A stretch of DNA of 44,585 nucleotides, from the NCBI GenBank assembly GCA_021776775.1, contig JAJFFE010000256.1, positions 1-44,585 of the forward strand, given 5' to 3'. This document shows positions 33,718 to 43,046 of the stretch, in pieces. The position numbers and the translations under genes are program-made. The notes below the pieces were generated by a model. The model did not search any database. It was given only the letters and a program-made list of their open reading frames with translations, and had not been told where the DNA came from. Numbering within the stretch: position 1 is the first letter of the stretch; each line of letters begins with the position of its first letter. Source of the DNA: Planctomycetota bacterium (GTDB lineage Bacteria > Planctomycetota > UBA8108 > UBA1146 > JAJFFE01).

Positions 33718-36635
33718 CTCAGAACGACAAGAACGGTGTTTCGGCAGATGGTGAGTTCGAACGGAACTTGAACCGACTGCTGGCCCATGCACACCGGCCG
33801 GTCTCCCCGTCTCGAGCGTTCGAACTTCGCTTGGCGACGACGCTGCGTGAAAGCCAAACACTACGAGCGCGGTCTCGACGAGCCTACTTCTCGGTCTGCG
33901 CCGCGGCCGCCGTCTTGTTGATCGCCGTCACGCTGACCCTGACGATGGGGCCGAGTTTCACTCGCTCCGCCGGGAACGCGGAAGTCGCGTTGGCTAGTGG
34001 CAAGTACTACTTCTACTCGGCCGCCGAACAGAGTTGGAAGCGTGTGGCGGCGATCTCTTTGGAGACGAAGAGCCTCGTCGAACACGACGTCGTGGCGCTC
34101 GGCCGAGCCGACACAGCACGAGTTTCCATGACCACGGATGCAGAAGTAGACGCAGAAATCGAGCTCGGTTCAGAGTCCGTCTTCGAGTATCGCAGCGACC
34201 TCCCCCCCCGTCTCGAACGCGGCACCGCACGTGTCGCCGGCCAACGTTCGCATGAACTCATGGCCGCGTTTCTCAAGGTTCGGACCAAGAATGCAACCTA
34301 CGACATCGACATTCAGCAGGCACCGCCTGCCCTCTCCGTCGACAAGGAATTCAGCATGAACAACAAGATCGTGGTCGGTGGCGCAACCGTCGCCGCCATC
34401 GTGATCGTGAGCATCGCGGTGCTCAAGAACTCGGCCGACCCTGTAGACGTCGAGACGCCCAACGGCGAAGTCGTGCGCGTCGAGTCCGGAGAAACGGGAG
34501 CGTTCAGCTCCAGTGGCGGGACGCGAGTCGTCTCGTCCGGGAAAGCCGGTGGCCAGAATACGGCGTCGCCGAGCGGCGCCTCCGGTGTCGATACCGATCC
34601 GGCCGCTGTGCGGGAGTCGATCACGGGACGCGTCGTCGACGTGACCGGCGAGGGAGTGGCTGAGGCGATGCTTCGCCTAGAGCGAGCGGACACCACGGAA
34701 GGTCAGTCCATCCTCGGACGGGCGACCAGCGACGAAGACGGCAACTTCACCATCGAGGTTCCGCAGGGCAGCACCGGTGCGATCGTTGTCAGCAAGGATC
34801 GCTACAGCGAAGCCACCTCGGTGTGGCCGCCAGAGGGAATAGCGCCCCCGGAAGGAACCGAACCGGCTGTGACCGACCCAGAAGGGTCCGCCGAGTCGGA
34901 CGCTCCGACTGTCGAACACGAACCCGTCGTGATCACGCTGAGCGCCGAGACCGCAATTGCCGGGCGCTTCTTCGACGCCAAGTCAGGCGAACCGCTCGAC
35001 AAAGCACTCATCGGCATTCAGCGGTACTGGGATCAGTACCGCCGCGACGAACCCAAAGTCCGCCTTTTCGAGAGCGAAGACGGCTCGTTCTACTGGGGAG
35101 ACGTCGCGCCCGGAAAGTATCGAGTCTGGGCGTACCGAAAAGGCTACTGCCGATCGGGCGAGGCCAATATCGAGGTCGCTAAGAACCAGCTCTACGACGG
35201 GGTCGAACTCTCCGTCGTGCCCGGCGCCACGGTCACCGGTTCGGTGTTCTCAAAACGCACCGGGCGCCCGGTCGCCGGCGCCATCGTCTACGCCCACCTC
35301 GAACACCTACCCGGCACCGTCAACGTGTTGGACCGAGAGTTCGTCGACGAACGCGTTGGCAACGCCACTCACACCGACGAGCACGGCGAGTACGAAATCC
35401 AAGACCTCTCCTCGGGCAAAGTACTGGTGCGCGTCCTCCACCCCGACTTCATGCCGCTCGACCACTGGACCGAAGTAGCAGAGGGTGGCTCCGAAGTCGC
35501 CGACCTCGCCCTCAAGGAAGGCACCGGCTTCCGCGGCAAGGTGCTCGACGAGAACAACAACCCGGTGACAACACTGCGAGTGATCGCCATCACCATGACC
35601 ATGAACCCGGAACACTCAACGATGACGTGGGCCGTGCCCGACGAAAACGGTGACTACTACGTCAAGAACTTGAACCCGGGGCCGTACATTATCGTCGCGA
35701 TCGATATCGAAGAGAGCGATCCCAACGGCGGCAAAGTTCAGATGGGTATGTTGGGCGCGACCGAAGACACCGTGATCGACTTCATCGAGAACCCGACGCT
35801 GGCGACCGTACGTGGCCGAGTCGTCGACGAGAACGGCGAGCCCACTCGTTCGATGCCTCTTTCGTTCATGACACAGCAAGACCCGACCGACCCGGAGTCC
35901 GGCGGAGAGTTCTCGTTCGAAAGTTCGTCGACGGACGCGGACGGGTACTACGAAATCAAGAACCTGAAGCTCACGAGCTACTCGATCGGCATTTCGCCCA
36001 ACAACAGTGGAACGTTCACGATTGTCGGAACGATCGACTGCCTCGAAGCGAAGGACTACGAGAAGAACCTCACGTACGCAAACTTGTCGATCACCGGGAC
36101 CGTGACCGACACCGAGGGCACTCCCCTAGAGAACGCTGAAGTGATCGTCATGGTCAAGCGAGAGGGGCGCAGCGAGTTCGACGACTTCGCGGGTCGTAGC
36201 ATGACCGACCACGAAGGGCGTTTCACGGTCGTCGGGCTGAACCCAGGCGCGTACCGGCTGTTCGGTCGCGCTCAGGGCTACACCATGACCCCCACGGAAT
36301 CGGTCACGCTCGACCCGGAATCGAAGCGTACCGCCGACTTCGAAATTTCGCTGAAGACGGGCGGCGAGGTAGAAATCGTCGTCAAGGATGCGGCAGGAAA
36401 CCCCGCGCCCGACATCGTCGTGCACGTCGTAGACACCCTCGGCAACATCGTCAACGGCGGAATCAGCATGAAGACCGACGGCGACGGCAACTACGTCTAC
36501 TCGAGCCTCAACCCCGGCCAGCACACCGTGAAGATCTACCGAGGAAGCGCGGTCGCGGCCGAGAAGAAGTTCGAAACGAAGCCGGCGGCGCGGGTCAAGC
36601 TCACCTTTGACCTGCCGGAGGAAGAGCAACAGTAA
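33714..36635 (+). CDS. Giant membrane protein: anti-sigma/FecR-like N-terminus with carboxypeptidase-regulatory (CarboxypepD_reg) repeats
   Basis: 973 residues from ATG 33714, overlapping the sigma factor stop by 4 nt. The N-terminal ~60 residues are cytoplasmic and charged, a likely sigma-binding part, then TM1 (AYFSVCAAAAVLLIAVTLTLTM). A second hydrophobic segment (NNKIVVGGATVAAIVIVSIAVL) lies near residue 220, with FecR-like ETPNGEVVRVESGE after it. The rest (~300-970) is at least seven beta domains of carboxypeptidase regulatory type, each starting with ITGRVVD, GRFFD, VTGSVFS, GFRGKVLD, VRGRVVDENG, ITGTVTD or similar, and usually holding D.DG.(F/Y) ending in a turn such as NLNPGPY or LNPGAYRL. 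It may sense a surface ligand and control the sigma factor, which is inference. Lys/Glu-rich end. Confidence 0.85.
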   Translation: MTQNDKNGVSADGEFERNLNRLLAHAHRPVSPSRAFELRLATTLRESQTLRARSRRAYFSVCAAAAVLLIAVTLTLTMGPSFTRSAGNAEVALASGKYYFYSAAEQSWKRVAAISLETKSLVEHDVVALGRADTARVSMTTDAEVDAEIELGSESVFEYRSDLPPRLERGTARVAGQRSHELMAAFLKVRTKNATYDIDIQQAPPALSVDKEFSMNNKIVVGGATVAAIVIVSIAVLKNSADPVDVETPNGEVVRVESGETGAFSSSGGTRVVSSGKAGGQNTASPSGASGVDTDPAAVRESITGRVVDVTGEGVAEAMLRLERADTTEGQSILGRATSDEDGNFTIEVPQGSTGAIVVSKDRYSEATSVWPPEGIAPPEGTEPAVTDPEGSAESDAPTVEHEPVVITLSAETAIAGRFFDAKSGEPLDKALIGIQRYWDQYRRDEPKVRLFESEDGSFYWGDVAPGKYRVWAYRKGYCRSGEANIEVAKNQLYDGVELSVVPGATVTGSVFSKRTGRPVAGAIVYAHLEHLPGTVNVLDREFVDERVGNATHTDEHGEYEIQDLSSGKVLVRVLHPDFMPLDHWTEVAEGGSEVADLALKEGTGFRGKVLDENNNPVTTLRVIAITMTMNPEHSTMTWAVPDENGDYYVKNLNPGPYIIVAIDIEESDPNGGKVQMGMLGATEDTVIDFIENPTLATVRGRVVDENGEPTRSMPLSFMTQQDPTDPESGGEFSFESSSTDADGYYEIKNLKLTSYSIGISPNNSGTFTIVGTIDCLEAKDYEKNLTYANLSITGTVTDTEGTPLENAEVIVMVKREGRSEFDDFAGRSMTDHEGRFTVVGLNPGAYRLFGRAQGYTMTPTESVTLDPESKRTADFEISLKTGGEVEIVVKDAAGNPAPDIVVHVVDTLGNIVNGGISMKTDGDGNYVYSSLNPGQHTVKIYRGSAVAAEKKFETKPAARVKLTFDLPEEEQQ

Positions 36636-36694
36636 GCACGTCGGCAACGCCGGACGGCCGGACAGCACGAACGAACCACGTGCTCAACCAACGA

Positions 36695-36739
36695 AAAGAA
36701 AGTCGCCGTCGAGAGATCTTCTCGACGGCGACTTTCTTT
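36695..36739. terminator. Bidirectional terminator with T-rich arms
   Basis: A 20-bp perfect stem (36695-36714 with 36720-36739), loop GATCT; the outer arms are AAAGAAAG/CTTTCTTT, so both strands end in a T-rich tract. It separates the sigma/FecR-like pair (+) from the TRL-like lipoprotein genes (-). Confidence 0.93.
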
Positions 36740-36768
36740 CATCCGGGAGCGTTGATCCGGGCCTCTCG

Positions 36769-37143
36769 TTACTCGCCGTAGGCGATAACTTCGAAGTTAC
36801 CGAACACTCCGAGCACTTGGAACTGATGGTAGTCCGCGTGGCGTAGCGTCTGAATGTCGCCCTGCGCCATAGCCGCTTCGATGCTGGCGTCGCCGATACC
36901 GAAGGACCAGTTGCCCGGCCACGGAACGCGAATGTAGTACGCCGACGCTTTCCCGCGACGGTCGCCCAACGGCTCACCGTCGAGATCGACCGACAATGGC
37001 GCGTCGATACTCGTGAACAGCAGGCCCGGTGCCGGCTGCACGGGAACTCGGGAGAACGCGCACCCGATCGACAAGACACCGATCAGTGCAAACGCGCTCA
37101 ATCGCAACCATGGGTGGTAGGTCGCCTGTGGTTTAGTCGCCAT
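36769..37143 (-). CDS. TRL-like family lipoprotein, copy 2
   Basis: 124 residues from ATG 37143, which overlaps the end of the upstream paralogue by 11 nt. Signal peptide with lipobox LSIGC. The family pattern is GLLFTSIDAPLSVD at the N-terminal half and GDASIEAAMAQGDIQTLRHADYHQFQVLGVFGNFEVIAYGE-like ending, i.e. GDASI, HADY and the terminal Y-G-E. These are TRL-like (tRNA-associated-locus-like) proteins, small lipoproteins of unknown function. It is a tandem duplicate of the next gene. Confidence 0.85.
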   Translation of the reverse strand: MATKPQATYHPWLRLSAFALIGVLSIGCAFSRVPVQPAPGLLFTSIDAPLSVDLDGEPLGDRRGKASAYYIRVPWPGNWSFGIGDASIEAAMAQGDIQTLRHADYHQFQVLGVFGNFEVIAYGE

Positions 37144-37456
37144 AGACAATGACCTTGAACCGCGAGTAGATCCCGAGAATGCTGAAACTCTCGTAGTCCG
37201 CGTGGTGCACGGTCGTGATTTGCGCGTCCGCCGCGGCGGACTTGATGCTGGCGTCACCGACAGAGACCAACCCCAAGTACGTCGACACTTGGCCGTACCC
37301 CACCTTGTCCCCGAGTTGCGTCGCGTCGAAGTCGGTATCGAGCGGTGCCCGTACGTTGGTGTAGATCTGTCCGTGAGCCGGAACCACCGGAGCAATCGGA
37401 ATCGCGTTGCACCCCGTAATGGCGGCGAACAAGAAGCAAGTAAGGAGAAGTCGCAT
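37133..37456 (-). CDS. TRL-like family lipoprotein, copy 1
   Basis: 107 residues from ATG 37456, with GGAG about 8 nt upstream; GTG 37465 would add three residues. The signal peptide MRLLLTCFLFAAITGC carries lipobox ITGC. The mature part (QIYTNVRAPLDTD, VGDASIKSAAADAQ, VHHADYESFSILGIYSRF) matches the TRL-like family and the neighbour at 36769-37143. Function unknown; likely an outer membrane or periplasmic lipoprotein. First gene of the two-gene unit. Confidence 0.87.
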   Translation of the reverse strand: MRLLLTCFLFAAITGCNAIPIAPVVPAHGQIYTNVRAPLDTDFDATQLGDKVGYGQVSTYLGLVSVGDASIKSAAADAQITTVHHADYESFSILGIYSRFKVIVYGD

Positions 37457-37487
37457 GAGGGTCACTCCACTCCGAGTTTGATAGAAA

Positions 37488-38675
37488 CTACAGCGTCACG
37501 TTCTCAGAGATGATCATGAGGAAGTTCTTGTGATCACCGAAAATTCCGAGGTCGACTTTGACTCCGCCGGTCGACTCGAGCGCCCACTTGACGGCACTGA
37601 GATCGGTCAGTTCGAGTTGGCCGTGGACCTTGCCCTTGGCCAATTCGACGCACGCTTCGATCATGACCATGTGGATCGAGGTTTCCCACGTACCGAAGCG
37701 GCCGCGGAATCCGCGAGCGTCAATCTTCTTGGCGATCTGCTCACGAATCTTTCCCATGTCGCCGGCCATCTCCTCTGAGATGGAGATGCCCAACGCGCCC
37801 GGGTAGCCGTGCGTAGGGCTGGGGCAACACTGTTCCGGGAACAGGCCACCGCCTTCGAGAGTGGCCCGAATCAGCGGCTCTTGCATGGAGCAGTTGGTCG
37901 AGAAGAACGCGGTGTCTTTGCCGTGGGTTTCGATCTGACGCGGGACGTCTTCCAACACGAACTTCTGCGAACCGGCGATTCCTTGGTCGCCCGTCGGATC
38001 GGGCGCGTTGACGACGACGAACTCTATGTCGTTCTGCCCGCAAACCTTCCGCATGATGTCACGTCGCTTGGCCAAGATGTCCATCGCCATGTGACGCGGG
38101 AAGGTGTAGTGAATGAACGCCGTCGCCCCCATCGACTTCGCCTTCTCGACGATCGTCTTTCCGCGCATCAGGTCATCGGTCTGAATCGAAAAGTCGGCGT
38201 ACTGCGCAATTTGATCCGGGTCCTCCTGCGGTGCGACGCACAAGAAGATCAGATCGTCGCGCTCGCGACGCACCTTCTTGATGGCGGGCAGCGTTCCGGG
38301 AATCGCCTGCGCGACGATGATCGCCTTGACGTCGGGGTCTTTCGCCATCTCCAAGATCTGCGTGACCGTCGTCTCTTGCTCGGTCATGAAGTTGTCGGGG
38401 TAGGTCTTGTGAATGATCTTGTCGGAACCGTATTTCCGAACCATCGCTTCGGCGCCGCGATACTCGTCTTCGCCCTGCGAGACGGTGCCGGTCATGATGC
38501 CGATCTTGAAGTCGAGATCGCCCACCGCGACCGCCTTCGCCACGACGACCGGATACTCGGGAATCTCAACCGCGGCAGATCCGCCGCCGCCCCCGGTACC
38601 GCCCCCGGTACCGCCGCCGCTACAGGCAGTGACGGTGAGCAACAAAGCAAATGCAAGATATCGGGACGGGGTCAT
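37488..38675 (-). CDS. DUF3798 periplasmic binding lipoprotein of an ABC importer
   Basis: 395 residues. A lipoprotein signal (LLLTVTACSGG) is followed by a Gly/Thr-rich linker and the DUF3798 fold: DFKIGIMTGTVSQGEDEYRGA, IIVAQAIPGTLPAI and CSMQEPLIRATLEGGG, typical of this family of solute-binding-like proteins. AGGAG lies 7 nt before the ATG. It is the last gene of a four-gene minus-strand operon: ATPase, permease, permease, binding protein. The substrate of DUF3798 systems is not known to me; the transporter subunits are of the BMP/nucleoside-ribose type. Confidence 0.92.
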   Translation of the reverse strand: MTPSRYLAFALLLTVTACSGGGTGGGTGGGGGSAAVEIPEYPVVVAKAVAVGDLDFKIGIMTGTVSQGEDEYRGAEAMVRKYGSDKIIHKTYPDNFMTEQETTVTQILEMAKDPDVKAIIVAQAIPGTLPAIKKVRRERDDLIFLCVAPQEDPDQIAQYADFSIQTDDLMRGKTIVEKAKSMGATAFIHYTFPRHMAMDILAKRRDIMRKVCGQNDIEFVVVNAPDPTGDQGIAGSQKFVLEDVPRQIETHGKDTAFFSTNCSMQEPLIRATLEGGGLFPEQCCPSPTHGYPGALGISISEEMAGDMGKIREQIAKKIDARGFRGRFGTWETSIHMVMIEACVELAKGKVHGQLELTDLSAVKWALESTGGVKVDLGIFGDHKNFLMIISENVTL

Positions 38676-38788
38676 GCTGGCTCCTGGCTTCGAGGATTGA
38701 GAATCGAAGCGACAGTATAGGTCCAGCGAGAGCGGAAATCAGCAATGGCGAGTCGCGGAAGCAGAACGACACGAAAATGCCGGCGCCG

Positions 38789-39943
38789 TCAGCCGCGCTT
38801 CGACCGCCAGGCGTGCAGCGCAAGCGTCACCCCGATGACCGCATAGGCGAAGAACTCCCGGAGATACTCGCCGATTTGCGGCGATTCCAGGCGAGATCCG
38901 GCCGTCGAGACCACGACGATCAAGAGGTGAAACAGGATCGTTCCGAAGATAGCGTTCCAGATCGACGCACGGCTCACCGTCGCCCCCCCGACCAACAGCG
39001 CGGCAATCGCGTAGAAGCCGACCTGCTCATGGGACTGGTAGGTGTTCATCACAGCCATGTTTTGCAGGAAGATGATCTGCCCCATGGCGGCCAAAACCAT
39101 GGACATGATGATGGCGATGATCCGACAGCGATCGACGCGGATCCCTGACACCTCCGCCACGTGAGAGTCCTGGCCGACCGCGCGCAGGTCCTGGCCGAGC
39201 TTCGTCCGCAGAAACCACGTCAGCCCGAAACAGAGGGCGACGTTCGTGAGCAGCGTGAGGATTGGAATCGTCGCCCACTTGACCCCTCCGAAGCGAATCG
39301 GAATCGAGCCAGCGAACCGATCACCGAACATCGAGGCTGACATTTTTCGAATCCAACCGTCCGGCGCAAAGTGCTCGAGCGGGTAGTCGAGGGCCGCCTC
39401 GATCATGGTCAAGTTCATGGTGACGCGAAGCCCCATGAGCGGAGAGACCGTGCCGTCGAGGTTGCGTTTGGTCAGTAAGACATCTTCGGCGTGCAGCGGA
39501 ATGACGGGGCCGGCCAAGATCAGGAAGACGAACTGATAGATCCCGTTGGCGAAGAACCCGAGGATGATTCCGGTGATCATCTCGCGACCACGGGTCCGGT
39601 TGAACAACAGGCCCGTGAGATATCCGAAGAGGATGGCGAGAGGGATCGACCCCGCAGTAGCCACGAACAGACCCTCGAGCCCTCCAATCTTGCCGTTCTG
39701 GATGAGGATCAGACCGATCTGTCCGGCCATGGCCCCGAGCACGATCCCGAAGTTCAGACCCAGTCCGGCCACGATCGGAATGATCAGAGAGAGCACCAAG
39801 AACAGATTGCGGAAGACACGCTCGCTCACGTCGGACGAGACACTACTCAACGTCAGGTCGGCCATGATGATGCCGGCGGCACTGATACCGAGGAACATGA
39901 TCGGAACGACGTTGGCGGCTAGGAATGCGACGAGCCGGTTCAT
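38789..39943 (-). CDS. ABC importer permease, second subunit (BPD_transp_2 family)
   Basis: 384 residues, about ten TM segments. Characteristic BPD_transp_2 features include VAGLGLNFGIVLGAMAGQIG and the cytoplasmic EAA-like loop RTKLGQDLRAVGQDSHVAEVSGI, which docks on the ATPase. Its start overlaps the stop of the partner permease by 4 nt. Together the two permeases form the membrane channel of the DUF3798 importer. Confidence 0.92.
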   Translation of the reverse strand: MNRLVAFLAANVVPIMFLGISAAGIIMADLTLSSVSSDVSERVFRNLFLVLSLIIPIVAGLGLNFGIVLGAMAGQIGLILIQNGKIGGLEGLFVATAGSIPLAILFGYLTGLLFNRTRGREMITGIILGFFANGIYQFVFLILAGPVIPLHAEDVLLTKRNLDGTVSPLMGLRVTMNLTMIEAALDYPLEHFAPDGWIRKMSASMFGDRFAGSIPIRFGGVKWATIPILTLLTNVALCFGLTWFLRTKLGQDLRAVGQDSHVAEVSGIRVDRCRIIAIIMSMVLAAMGQIIFLQNMAVMNTYQSHEQVGFYAIAALLVGGATVSRASIWNAIFGTILFHLLIVVVSTAGSRLESPQIGEYLREFFAYAVIGVTLALHAWRSKRG

Positions 39944-41205
39944 TTTCGACCCCCCGTCACTCGCGACAGCGCGTAGAGGATCACCCCATTCTGAATGATC
40001 AAGCGCGCGATCTCAGGCAGGTTCGACAAGCTCGAGGCGTACGCTGAATCCTTGACCAGCGTGTTGACCACCGGCAACGAAGTCGTCAGAAGGGACTGAA
40101 AGAGTAGCGTCCCAATGATCACGTGGAACACGCTGGCCTTCTTGAGCGACGCGCCTCCGAGAAGTAACGCGGCGACGGTAGGAAAGGCCATCCAGAGCGG
40201 CGCCTTGTACAGCTGATAGAAACCGTAGGACTGCGAGTAAACGAGGATTCCGACGGCTCCGAGCATGGTCGACGCGACCATCGACGCTATTCGCATGCGG
40301 GGGACATGGATCCCGATGGATCGCGCAAAGTCCGGGTTTGACCCAGCCGCCGTCATAGCTACGCCGATACGCGTTCGTAAGAAGAGCGCGAGCAGGCCAC
40401 ACATCCCTAGCCAATAGAGCAAAACGCCGACGGGCACGAAGAAGCCGGTGTATTTACGGTGCGGTACCCATGAGCGAGCTTCGGCTCGAGTTCTCGGCTT
40501 AGCGTTGCCAGCCTCGACCGGCTCCATCGTTCCGAAGTCGAAGACTCTGTGGAGTAAGGCTTCGGGCGCACTAGCACCCTCCTCAGCCGATCGCGGCCAG
40601 TGGTCGAGAATACGCGTGTAGTAGTCGTCGATCAGCACTGTCTGCCGCACACCGTGGCCGCCGATCGGCAAGACCAACTCTTGCGACTTGACCGGGATGA
40701 CCAACCAAATCACGCACATTCCAGCGATAGCGCCGAACCCGACGTAGATGCCGACCATCATTTCTTGGCCGCGCACCCGCTCTACGAGCCAGCCGAGCGC
40801 CAACCCGCAGAGAGCCGCGAGCGGCAGAGCAACCACATGCGCAAAGATGAACCCGGACCACCCCCGTGATAGGAATTCGCTGGTCGCGAAGATGCCGAAC
40901 GGTTCTTCCGCAGCGAACTCCATCCCGATGATTCCACCGATGAGCCCGCAAACGATTCCGAGCGGCAATCCGAAGTTCAACCCGTTGCCGGCGCGAACCG
41001 GCAGCAGGAGCGCGAGCACCAAAACACCGTTCATCCCGGTGCGGACCAGGCAGTCGCCGAACATCTTGCCAAGGTTCTCATCGGTCCACAGCGCTGCGAC
41101 GATCCAGATGATGAACAAGAACGCGACGATGATCCACCGCGCCATCCCGAACCCGATGACTCCTTCGCGGATCTTCTCGACGATAGGACTCTTGCTCTCG
41201 CTCAT
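39940..41205 (-). CDS. ABC importer permease, first subunit (BPD_transp_2 family)
   Basis: 421 residues, about ten TM segments, with LPVRAGNGLNFGLPLGIVCG and the EAA-like loop RTRIGVAMTAAGSNPDFARSIG. It is a paralogue of the downstream permease, but has a longer central outer loop (about residues 185-265). It overlaps the ATPase gene by 4 nt and the second permease by 4 nt, so the operon is tightly coupled. Confidence 0.92.
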   Translation of the reverse strand: MSESKSPIVEKIREGVIGFGMARWIIVAFLFIIWIVAALWTDENLGKMFGDCLVRTGMNGVLVLALLLPVRAGNGLNFGLPLGIVCGLIGGIIGMEFAAEEPFGIFATSEFLSRGWSGFIFAHVVALPLAALCGLALGWLVERVRGQEMMVGIYVGFGAIAGMCVIWLVIPVKSQELVLPIGGHGVRQTVLIDDYYTRILDHWPRSAEEGASAPEALLHRVFDFGTMEPVEAGNAKPRTRAEARSWVPHRKYTGFFVPVGVLLYWLGMCGLLALFLRTRIGVAMTAAGSNPDFARSIGIHVPRMRIASMVASTMLGAVGILVYSQSYGFYQLYKAPLWMAFPTVAALLLGGASLKKASVFHVIIGTLLFQSLLTTSLPVVNTLVKDSAYASSLSNLPEIARLIIQNGVILYALSRVTGGRK

Positions 41206-42803
41206 ACGGCTTCCCCGCTCATCAAGAGGCCGAACTTCACGTCCGGAGCGTCGGGGGGCAAGATGCCCGCGACCTTCCCTTCAGTCACGATTGCAATGCG
41301 GTCACACACAGAACGCAGCTCCATCAGCTCGCTCGACGTCATGATGACCGTCAAGCCGTGTTCGCGGTTCAACTCGACAAGCAGGTCGAGGACCAGTTTC
41401 TTAGCGCCGACGTCGATCCCTCGCGTCGGCTCGGATACCAGCAGAATGTCGGGGTCGAGCACCATGGCGCGGGCGAGACACACTTTCTGTTGGTTCCCCC
41501 CCGACAATCGCCCGACCGCCTGCGACGGGCCCATGGTGCGTATGTCGAGTCGCTCGATCATCGACTCCGCGTGACGTCGGGCAGCGGTTCCGTCGAACCA
41601 GCCGAACGACTTGAGCCAACCCGAGCGCGGACCGCGGAGAAACTTGGATTTCACCTCGACCGCGGGAATGGCGATGTTCATTTCGATGGACTCATCGAGA
41701 ATCAGGCCGACACCGCGCCGGTCTTCGGAGACAAACGACATGCCGGCGTTCAACGACTCGCGCGGTTGATTGAGGCGCAGCTCTGCGCCGTTGACCTTGA
41801 CGCTGCCGGTCGTCGGGTACAAACCCATCAAACCGTTGGCGACCCCGATCTTGCCCTGGCCGGCGAGACCACCGAGCCCGAAGATCTCACCACGACGAAT
41901 GTCGAGGTCGAGACCCCGGACGCTCTCGCCCGGCATGGCGACGGCTAGATCACGAACCTCGAGTATAGTCGTCTGCGGTTTTTCGTCACGCGCGGCAAGC
42001 ACGGGAACTTCGTCGGACTCGAGGTCGCGGCCGACCATCGTCTCCGCGATGTGTTCGACCGACGTTTCTTGCTTGGGTCCAGACCAGACGCGCTGGCCGT
42101 CGCGAAGGATCGTCACCGAGTCGGCGACTCGCATGACCTCTTCGAGACGGTGAGTGATGAACAGAATCGCAATGCCCTGTTCGGCGAGTTCACGCATGAT
42201 TCCGAGCAGTGTCTCCGCTTCGCCCTCGGTCAAGACCGCGGTCGGTTCGTCGAAGACCAAGACTTTGATCGCGCTCTTGTCGACTTCGCGCGCGATCTCG
42301 ATGAACTGCATATGCCCCACCGGCAGGGCGGAGATCAGCACGTGCGATGAAAGGTCGAGATGAATCCGGTCGAGCGAAGCGCGCGCATCCGCGTGCATGA
42401 CGCCTTCGTCGAGGCGACGTAATGCGTTACCGAACGGCTTGAACACCTTCGTCGGACGGAGCGGCTCTCGATTCAGCTTGATGTTCTCGGCCACGGTGAA
42501 GCCGGGAATGAGCATGAACTCCTGGTGCACCATGCCGATACCGCCGGCCATCGCCTCTTCGGGCGAGCCGAACGCGACCGGCGCCCCGGCCAATCGGACT
42601 TCGCCGTCGAATCCACCGGTCTCGGCGATCACCGGCATGCCGAATAAGATGTTCATCAGTGTCGACTTGCCGGCACCGTTCTCTCCGAGCAGCGCGTGGA
42701 TCTCACCCTTGGCCAAGGTCAGATCGACGCCTTGTAGCACGACGTTGCCGTAGTACTCCTTGCGGATGCCATCGAGTTCGAGCGCGGGCGGAGGCGAGGT
42801 CAC
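41202..42803 (-). CDS. ABC importer ATPase with two nucleotide-binding domains (RbsA/YufO type)
   Basis: 533 residues. The N-domain has Walker A GENGAGKST (40-48), Walker B KVLVFDEPTAVL and a non-canonical signature (LPVGHMQFIEIAREV). The C-domain has a degenerate Walker A (LGGLAGQGKIGVANGL), signature LSGGNQQKVCLARAM and Walker B LLVSEPTRGIDVG. This asymmetry is normal for sugar/nucleoside importer ATPases. It drives the two permeases and DUF3798 protein encoded downstream. First gene of the operon. Confidence 0.95.
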   Translation of the reverse strand: MTSPPPALELDGIRKEYYGNVVLQGVDLTLAKGEIHALLGENGAGKSTLMNILFGMPVIAETGGFDGEVRLAGAPVAFGSPEEAMAGGIGMVHQEFMLIPGFTVAENIKLNREPLRPTKVFKPFGNALRRLDEGVMHADARASLDRIHLDLSSHVLISALPVGHMQFIEIAREVDKSAIKVLVFDEPTAVLTEGEAETLLGIMRELAEQGIAILFITHRLEEVMRVADSVTILRDGQRVWSGPKQETSVEHIAETMVGRDLESDEVPVLAARDEKPQTTILEVRDLAVAMPGESVRGLDLDIRRGEIFGLGGLAGQGKIGVANGLMGLYPTTGSVKVNGAELRLNQPRESLNAGMSFVSEDRRGVGLILDESIEMNIAIPAVEVKSKFLRGPRSGWLKSFGWFDGTAARRHAESMIERLDIRTMGPSQAVGRLSGGNQQKVCLARAMVLDPDILLVSEPTRGIDVGAKKLVLDLLVELNREHGLTVIMTSSELMELRSVCDRIAIVTEGKVAGILPPDAPDVKFGLLMSGEAV

Positions 42804-42951
42804 CGGAACATCCTGGTCGTGGAAGTAGTACGGACGGGCGAACGGGAGGCGCGCCCGGGACCCCGGACACGAAGGGGCCGATTATCGAGACCACCGGTGA
42901 GCGGTCAATAGAACGGGACCGGCAAGTGGTGGAGCCAGCGATAACTCGGTG

Positions 42952-42973
42952 GCGGCCCACCCCGGGTGGCCGC
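42952..42973 (-). terminator. Possible hairpin downstream of the ABC permease-ATPase pair
   Basis: GCGG-C-CCACC (42952-42961) pairs with GGTGGCCGC (42965-42973) with one bulged base and the loop CCG. It lies between the ATPase gene ending at 43047 and the next operon. No T-run, so weak evidence. Confidence 0.4.
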
Positions 42974-43046
42974 ACTGGAGCGACAGGGTCGAATCGGCCG
43001 CGCTGGGAGTTAGCCGCGCTGTCAGTCGACTGCGCCAGCGATCGCG

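Noticed and set aside
38580..38622. GGTACC/CCGCCCC-type DNA repeats, possible variable repeat
   Set aside because: They simply encode the Gly/Thr-rich linker after the lipobox of the DUF3798 protein; too few copies to call a regulatory repeat.
37809..38720. Long plus-strand frame over the DUF3798 gene
   Set aside because: Antisense shadow of a well-supported gene; Arg/His/Asp-rich translation typical of such shadows.
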